Shown piece by piece: positions 5,654 to 8,874 of a stretch of DNA of 8,874 nucleotides. The position numbers were made by a program, and so were the translations under genes. The notes beneath the pieces are model-generated. The model searched no databases and was not told the DNA's origin. It saw only the letters and a list, made by a program, of their open reading frames with translations. Source of the DNA: Bacteriovoracaceae bacterium (GTDB taxonomy: Bacteria > Bdellovibrionota > Bacteriovoracia > Bacteriovoracales > Bacteriovoracaceae); assembly GCA_023954595.1 (NCBI GenBank), contig JAGSHJ010000109.1, positions 1-8,874 on the forward strand. Direction: 5' to 3'. The first letter of the stretch is position 1. Every line of letters begins with the position of its first letter.

Positions 5654-6007
5654 ATGAACAAAACAAAAATTTTATATCTGGCCAAAAGTGCACTTAAAGA
5701 AAACTTCGAACAAGGATTCGCTCAACATGAGTTTGAAACTCATTACGCTACCTGTGTCGATTCAGCTATGGGAAGACTAAAGAATTCATTCCCAGATATT
5801 ATTATCGCTGATTTGAGCTGTGGCAGTAAAGAGTCCCATGGGCTATTGCAGGCATTTAATGAAAGCAATATTTTCGCCCATGTTCCTGTGGTTGTAGCGG
5901 GAGACAAGTTGGACAAACTCCAACCTGAACTTAGAGAGAAGGTTTATATTAAAAGCGCTCCTGTCGACTACACAGAAATGGCGAGTTTTGTAAGACTCAT
6001 GAAGTAG
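5654..6007 (+). CDS. Degenerate receiver-domain (pseudo-response-regulator) protein
   Basis: The 117-residue protein has the size and alternating strand/helix pattern of a stand-alone CheY-like receiver domain. P47-D-I-I-I-A-D53 matches the strand ending in the phospho-acceptor aspartate, V77-P-V-V-V-A-G matches the fourth strand, and Y98-I-K100 matches the strand with the conserved lysine. Two key features are missing. The acidic pair that binds Mg after the first strand is replaced by A10-K11, and the switch Thr/Ser after the fourth strand is A82. Phosphorylation by the normal mechanism is therefore unlikely, and it may act by protein binding. No output domain follows. No good Shine-Dalgarno site is visible before ATG 5654. 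The stop is 5 bases from the convergent acidic-protein stop. The receiver assignment is by pattern, with moderate confidence. Confidence 0.65.
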   Translation: MNKTKILYLAKSALKENFEQGFAQHEFETHYATCVDSAMGRLKNSFPDIIIADLSCGSKESHGLLQAFNESNIFAHVPVVVAGDKLDKLQPELREKVYIKSAPVDYTEMASFVRLMK

Positions 6008-6012
6008 ATCTT

Positions 6013-6363
6013 CTATAGTGAAGTATCTTCCAATGTGTCTTCACCATAGTAATCGTATTCATATTGAGTGTCGTAATAATCGGAGTCGTACTCTTCTTCA
6101 ATTAAGTCGACATCATCATAATACTCGTCACTGTATTCTACAGGATCTGTCAGTTCCGTAGGTTCAACCTGTTGTTGTGGTATTTGTTCTGGAGCGTACT
6201 CGTAATCTTCCTCATATGGAGCATAATCATCATAGATGTTTCGCTCATCTGCCCAATCTAGATCATCATCATATGTATCTATGTCGGTAAAGGTTTGACT
6301 GAAAGAAGATAGGGGTAGAATACAGGCAAGAACCAATAATTTTTTAATTAAAAGATTTTTCAT
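6013..6363 (-). CDS. Exported Asp/Glu/Tyr-rich acidic protein
   Basis: I recognise no family. The 116-residue precursor starts M-K-N-L-L-I-K-K, has a hydrophobic core to about residue 18 and a probable signal peptidase I site at S-F-S before Q23. The mature chain of about 94 residues has 36 acidic residues (38%), 16 tyrosines, one arginine and no lysine. Acidic/tyrosine clusters flank a central P/Q-rich stretch. It is almost certainly disordered or folded only with cations or a partner. C14 lies too early to be a convincing lipobox cysteine. The start is ATG 6363, chosen over the in-frame ATG at 6396 because AAGGAGG lies 6 bases upstream and the signal peptide then begins normally. It follows the double-TM2 gene by 42 bases and is probably co-transcribed with it. 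Calcium binding or cell-surface charge are possible roles only. Confidence 0.78.
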   Translation of the reverse strand: MKNLLIKKLLVLACILPLSSFSQTFTDIDTYDDDLDWADERNIYDDYAPYEEDYEYAPEQIPQQQVEPTELTDPVEYSDEYYDDVDLIEEEYDSDYYDTQYEYDYYGEDTLEDTSL

Positions 6364-6369
6364 TTGTGG

Positions 6370-6376
6370 CCTCCTT
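6370..6376 (-). promoter_or_regulatory. Strong Shine-Dalgarno site of the acidic Tyr-rich protein
   Basis: AAGGAGG on the minus strand lies 6 bases before ATG 6363. It decides against the longer in-frame start at 6396, which would place this site inside the coding region. Its first three bases belong to the adjacent hairpin at 6374-6397. Confidence 0.8.
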
Positions 6377-6397
6377 GCAACGATATTAAGTTGCAAG
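6374..6397 (-). promoter_or_regulatory. Intergenic hairpin abutting the Shine-Dalgarno site
   Basis: CTTGCAAC and GTTGCAAG form a perfect 8-bp stem around an 8-base A/T-rich loop, between the double-TM2 gene and the acidic-protein gene. In the minus-strand transcript its 3' arm runs straight into AAGGAGG, sharing AAG. It has no following T-tract, so it is not a standard terminator. It may tune translation, stabilise the downstream mRNA, or be a protein-binding site on DNA. Confidence 0.5.
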
Positions 6398-6405
6398 TTG
6401 GATGC

Positions 6406-6852
6406 CTAATGAATGTATTCGTTTAGTTTGCTTGGATCAAAAGTGGGTGACATAGACCTTTTATTTTCATCGTTGATATGTTCATTTAGTAGCCAGTAGT
6501 CGTATAATACACCTAGAAGAAAAACTCCTCCGGTCACCAGGTACAGTAATCCACTCATCCATTTTTGCTGGTAGAAGCGATGTACACCAAATACTCCAAA
6601 GAAAGTTAAGAATAGCCATGCCAAGTTGTAGTCAAGAGGACCTTCTACATAGCGAGTCTCCGCTTGCTCGTCCATTCCAGGAATCAGAAAAATATCAACG
6701 AGCCATCCAATCCCAAATAGGCCAAGGGTGAAAAACCAAATTGTTCCACTAATAGGTTTACCATAATAAAATCTGTGAGCACCCATGAAGCCAAAAATCC
6801 AAAGAAGATATCCAAATAAAATACTATGGGTTTCGTTGTTAATCTTTTCCAT
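6406..6852 (-). CDS. Membrane protein with two TM2 domains
   Basis: The 148-residue protein contains two copies of the TM2 module, a short two-helix membrane unit named for its G-x-x-G-x-H-R-F-Y-x-G-K turn. Copy 1 spans about residues 12-60, with G21-F-M-G24-A-H-R-F-Y-Y-G-K and an aspartate D53 in the second helix. Copy 2 spans about 76-123, with G86-V-F-G89-V-H-R-F-Y-Q-Q-K and D118. The second copy has lost the Gly after the Tyr pair. Most bacterial TM2 proteins carry one copy, so this is an internal duplication giving four helices. The biochemical role of TM2 is not established. AAGGAG lies 4 bases before ATG 6852. The acidic exported protein is next in the same direction, suggesting a membrane-plus-exported-protein pair. 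The C-terminal tail (124-148) is polar. Confidence 0.9.
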   Translation of the reverse strand: MEKINNETHSILFGYLLWIFGFMGAHRFYYGKPISGTIWFFTLGLFGIGWLVDIFLIPGMDEQAETRYVEGPLDYNLAWLFLTFFGVFGVHRFYQQKWMSGLLYLVTGGVFLLGVLYDYWLLNEHINDENKRSMSPTFDPSKLNEYIH

Positions 6853-6867
6853 CTTGCTCCTTAATTA

Positions 6868-6897
6868 ACTCTAGCATTCAGGCCACATGCCGGCCAA
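6868..6897 (-). promoter_or_regulatory. Possible promoter of the TM2/acidic-protein unit
   Basis: On the minus strand TTGGCC (6892-6897), an 18-base spacer and TAGAGT (6868-6873) preceded by an extended -10 TG one base upstream lie 15 bases before ATG 6852. The -35 box is part of one arm of the inverted repeat at 6890-6914, so a protein bound there could block or assist transcription. Confidence 0.4.
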
Positions 6898-6937
6898 CGG
6901 ATTTGATTGGCCGGTACGTTGATTGCATCTGAATTAG
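6871..6937. repeat. Nested inverted repeats in the divergent TM2/HAD intergenic region
   Basis: The inner repeat is CCGGCCAA (6890-6897) with TTGGCCGG (6907-6914), a perfect 8-bp match around 9 bases and extendable outward by a G-T and a T-A pair. The outer repeat is ATTCAG (6876-6881) with CTGAAT (6929-6934), further extended by CTA (6871-6873) with TAG (6935-6937) across a 2-base bulge. Both are centred near 6902-6905. The structure fills most of the 110-base gap between divergent genes and ends 13 bases before the HAD gene's Shine-Dalgarno site. It may be an operator or a structured leader; it matches no riboswitch I know. Confidence 0.6.
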
Positions 6938-6962
6938 CGGGCAATTACTCAAGGGAGGATTA

Positions 6963-7706
6963 ATGCAAGGTGATAAGGCGATTATTTTGGATATGGATGG
7001 AGTTCTTTTGAAAACTCACCACCTCCATGCATTAGCGTGGAAGAAAATGTTCGACGAATTCTTACAGGAGTATGCACTGCTACACAGTCTTGAATTTACT
7101 CCCTTTGACGAATTGAAGGATTATCGAAAATACGTAGATGGTAAACCAAGACTTGAAGGGCTCAAATCATTTTTGGATTCTCGTGATATTACAATTCCTA
7201 TGGGGGATGATTCTGATAGTGAATCTGCCTTAACTATAAAACACCTTGGTGAGAAAAAAGATAAATATTACCAAGAGCTTCTTAATACAAAAGGACCTAA
7301 GGTCTACAAAGACAGTGTTGATACTGTAAGAAAATGGACTAATCACCATGTTCCACTTGCTGTAGTTTCTTCAAGTCAAAGCTGCAAACAAGTATTGGCC
7401 ATGGGAAGAATTGAAATCTACTTCGATACAATCGTTGATCCAGAACTAGCATCCAAGCAAGAGCTTAAAGGAAAGCCAGAACCTGATTACTTTGTTCATG
7501 GTGCAGAACTTCTAGGCTTTAAACCAGATAAATGTTTTGTCGTGGAAGATTCTCAGGCAGGGGTTAAGGCCGCCAAAAAAGGGGGCTTTGCAAAAGTGTT
7601 TGGAATTGTTCACGATAATGATCCAGAAAAGGAGCAAGAACTTAGACATGCAGGAGCTGACGAAATAATTCACTCCCTTTCAGAGATCCATGATCCGGAG
7701 CTTTGA
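6963..7706 (+). CDS. HAD-superfamily beta-phosphoglucomutase-like enzyme
   Basis: The likely reaction is beta-glucose 1-phosphate to glucose 6-phosphate, via a phospho-aspartate, in the cytoplasm. In 247 residues the HAD motifs are complete: D10-M-D12 (nucleophile and acid/base), S136 in V-V-S-S-S, K171 in G-K-P-E-P-D, and E195-D196 in V-V-E-D-S. T18, H22, W26 and R63 match cap and substrate positions of Lactococcus beta-PGM by offset. The usual Asp before T18 is K17 here. The Y-V-D-G-K block (57-61) and length match the HAD proteins found beside GH65 enzymes in actinobacteria (Rv3400 type), as I recall them. AAGGGAGG at 6951-6958 lies 4 bases before the ATG. Its TGA overlaps the ATG of the GH65 gene, so translation is coupled. 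A trehalose-6-phosphatase-like role is a less likely alternative. Confidence 0.88.
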   Translation: MQGDKAIILDMDGVLLKTHHLHALAWKKMFDEFLQEYALLHSLEFTPFDELKDYRKYVDGKPRLEGLKSFLDSRDITIPMGDDSDSESALTIKHLGEKKDKYYQELLNTKGPKVYKDSVDTVRKWTNHHVPLAVVSSSQSCKQVLAMGRIEIYFDTIVDPELASKQELKGKPEPDYFVHGAELLGFKPDKCFVVEDSQAGVKAAKKGGFAKVFGIVHDNDPEKEQELRHAGADEIIHSLSEIHDPEL

Positions 7707-8874
7707 TGGATGCTTGGAAACTAAGCTACTGTGAATGGGATAAAACTCGTGCTGGACATCAGGAGGCCTTGTGTACCATTGGTAATGGATATATTGCAGT
7801 AAGGGGCACAGGAGCTGAAGCAAAGGCCGATTCAATTCATTACCCGGGTGTCTATATTGCTGGTGGATACAACCGTTTAGAAACTGAAATTAGCGACCAC
7901 GTCGTAGAAAATGAAGACCTAGTCAACTGGCCGAACTGGCTGCCACTTACATTTAAAATTGAAAAGGGAGAGTGGTTCACCCTAGATCTAGAAAATGTTC
8001 TGAACTATAAAAAAGAAATCCATATGAAAGAGGGCGTCTTGTTTCGCTCAATTGAATTTGAAGATGGTGAAAAAAGAAGAACACTCATAGAAGAGCGAAG
8101 ATTTTTAAGCATGGAGCACAAACACCTTGGTGCACTTGAATGGAAGATCACTCCTCTCAATTGGGAAGGGGAGGTTACCCTTAGAAGCTCAATTGATGGA
8201 AACGTCAGAAATAAGGGCGTGCAACGTTATAGACGGCTTAATTCTCTACATCTAAGAAGTAGAAAAAAAGGTACGGCACAAGAGAATATCGTATACCTAG
8301 AAGTAGAAACAACTCAGTCAGAATTGGTTATGGCACAGGCGCAAAGAGTTGATGTGTTTCACAATAGCACTCTTTGTTCAATTTCTCGAAAGAGCTTTGA
8401 AACTGAACGAAGCATTGGACAGGATGTTGTGTTTCATTGCTCTAAGCACAAAACGTATCGTGTAGAGAAAGTCGCTGCTTTCTATACTTCAAAGGATTTT
8501 GCAATCTCTTCACCACTTAAGGCGGCTATAGACTTGGCAAGAAGAGCAGAGTCCTTTTCCACAGGGCTTCAAAGGCATCGTCTTAAATGGAGAGAACTTT
8601 GGTACCACTTTGATTTATCAATGCAAAACATGCCTGCAGAGAACATGGGGCTTCGATTACATATTTTTCATCTGCTTCAGACCGCCTGTCATAATACAAT
8701 TGGCCTTGATACAAGTGTACCCGCTAGAGGTCTTCACGGAGAAGCTTATCGGGGACATATATTTTGGGATGAGCTATTTATATTTCCGTTTTACTATTTG
8801 AGGATGCCCGAGTTGTCGCGCTCGCTTTTAATGTATCGATTTAGAAGGCTTGAGAAGGCGAAAAGATTGGCAAA
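7706..8874 (+). CDS. Glycoside hydrolase family 65 protein (alpha-disaccharide phosphorylase/hydrolase), N-terminal part
   Basis: This is an open frame from ATG 7706 to the right edge, giving 389 complete codons of a protein usually about 750-800 residues long. GH65 enzymes mostly phosphorolyse maltose, trehalose, kojibiose or nigerose to glucose plus beta-glucose 1-phosphate. The N-terminal super-sandwich domain begins with the typical G-H-Q-E-A-L-C-T-I-G-N-G-Y-I-A-V-R-G (residues 17-34). The start of the catalytic (alpha/alpha)6 barrel carries A-R-G-L-H-G-E-A-Y-R-G-H-I-F-W-D-E. E356 is the expected general acid, but the spacing is W-D-E rather than the W-D-T-E of many phosphorylases, as I recall for Rv3401-type proteins. 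GGAG at 7697-7700 gives 5-base spacing, and the ATG overlaps the HAD stop by one base. Partnership with the HAD protein supports a phosphorylase, but hydrolysis or another disaccharide cannot be excluded; the phosphate-binding region is beyond the window. Confidence 0.92.
   Translation, partial: MDAWKLSYCEWDKTRAGHQEALCTIGNGYIAVRGTGAEAKADSIHYPGVYIAGGYNRLETEISDHVVENEDLVNWPNWLPLTFKIEKGEWFTLDLENVLNYKKEIHMKEGVLFRSIEFEDGEKRRTLIEERRFLSMEHKHLGALEWKITPLNWEGEVTLRSSIDGNVRNKGVQRYRRLNSLHLRSRKKGTAQENIVYLEVETTQSELVMAQAQRVDVFHNSTLCSISRKSFETERSIGQDVVFHCSKHKTYRVEKVAAFYTSKDFAISSPLKAAIDLARRAESFSTGLQRHRLKWRELWYHFDLSMQNMPAENMGLRLHIFHLLQTACHNTIGLDTSVPARGLHGEAYRGHIFWDELFIFPFYYLRMPELSRSLLMYRFRRLEKAKRLA

Noticed and set aside
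6018..6044. GTGAAG/CTTCAC stem as a terminator between the receiver-like and acidic-protein genes
   Set aside because: Only 6 bp with a 15-base loop, no T-tract on either strand, and mostly inside the acidic-protein coding region.
6364..6396. Longer N-terminus of the acidic exported protein starting at 6396
   Set aside because: It would place the Shine-Dalgarno site and the hairpin inside the coding region and put 11 polar residues before the signal peptide.
6871..6937. Known riboswitch upstream of the HAD gene
   Set aside because: I could not match conserved cores of any riboswitch class I know; the symmetric repeats fit a DNA operator at least as well.
8610..8801. Plus-strand 63-codon open frame
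   Set aside because: It lies in another frame within the GH65 gene, whose motifs are clear in the frame used; no Shine-Dalgarno site.

Overview
The window is a compact, AT-rich bacterial chromosomal segment with ordinary gene spacing. I see no mobile elements, RNA genes or CRISPR. The organism is a Gram-negative-type bacterium: there is a lipoprotein signal peptide, a periplasmic-type exported protein and Shine-Dalgarno sites of AAGGAG type. The chlamydial-like inorganic pyrophosphatase, the low-complexity acidic exported proteins and the overall style would fit a Bdellovibrionota/Bacteriovorax-like predator. That placement is an impression, not a demonstration.

Layout. Bases 1-846 (+): the 3' end of a VTT/TVP38-type membrane protein gene, overlapping a family I inorganic pyrophosphatase gene. 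880-1125 (-): a tiny, extremely acidic lipoprotein made of hexapeptide repeats, with its own terminator. 1277-2824 (+): a YhfW-like FAD oxidoreductase fused to a Rieske [2Fe-2S] domain. It meets 2826-4814 (-), a DEAD-box RNA helicase, tail to tail with one base between the stops. 4870-5520 (-): a rhomboid protease, probably transcribed with the helicase. 5654-6007 (+): a degenerate single-domain receiver-like protein, divergent from rhomboid. 6013-6363 (-): an exported Asp/Glu/Tyr-rich protein, downstream of 6406-6852 (-), a protein with two TM2 domains. 6963-7706 (+) and 7706-8874 (+, cut by the window edge): a beta-phosphoglucomutase-like HAD enzyme translationally coupled to a GH65 disaccharide phosphorylase or hydrolase.

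The most unusual object is the helicase. After a normal DEAD-box core (residues about 10-400) and a charged linker comes a tail that reads as a complete Jag/KhpB protein: Jag_N domain, KH domain, then R3H domain with its R-x3-H motif. The KH domain has lost its GXXG loop. I know of no described helicase-KhpB fusion. It suggests an RNA-remodelling enzyme that carries its own KhpB-type RNA-binding module.

Functional links. The HAD/GH65 pair is a recognisable sugar module: phosphorolysis of an alpha-glucosyl disaccharide to beta-glucose 1-phosphate, then isomerisation to glucose 6-phosphate. The TM2 protein and the acidic Tyr-rich protein form a likely two-gene transcription unit. Its promoter region overlaps a nested inverted repeat shared with the divergent sugar operon. 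The remaining genes look like independent housekeeping or accessory units.
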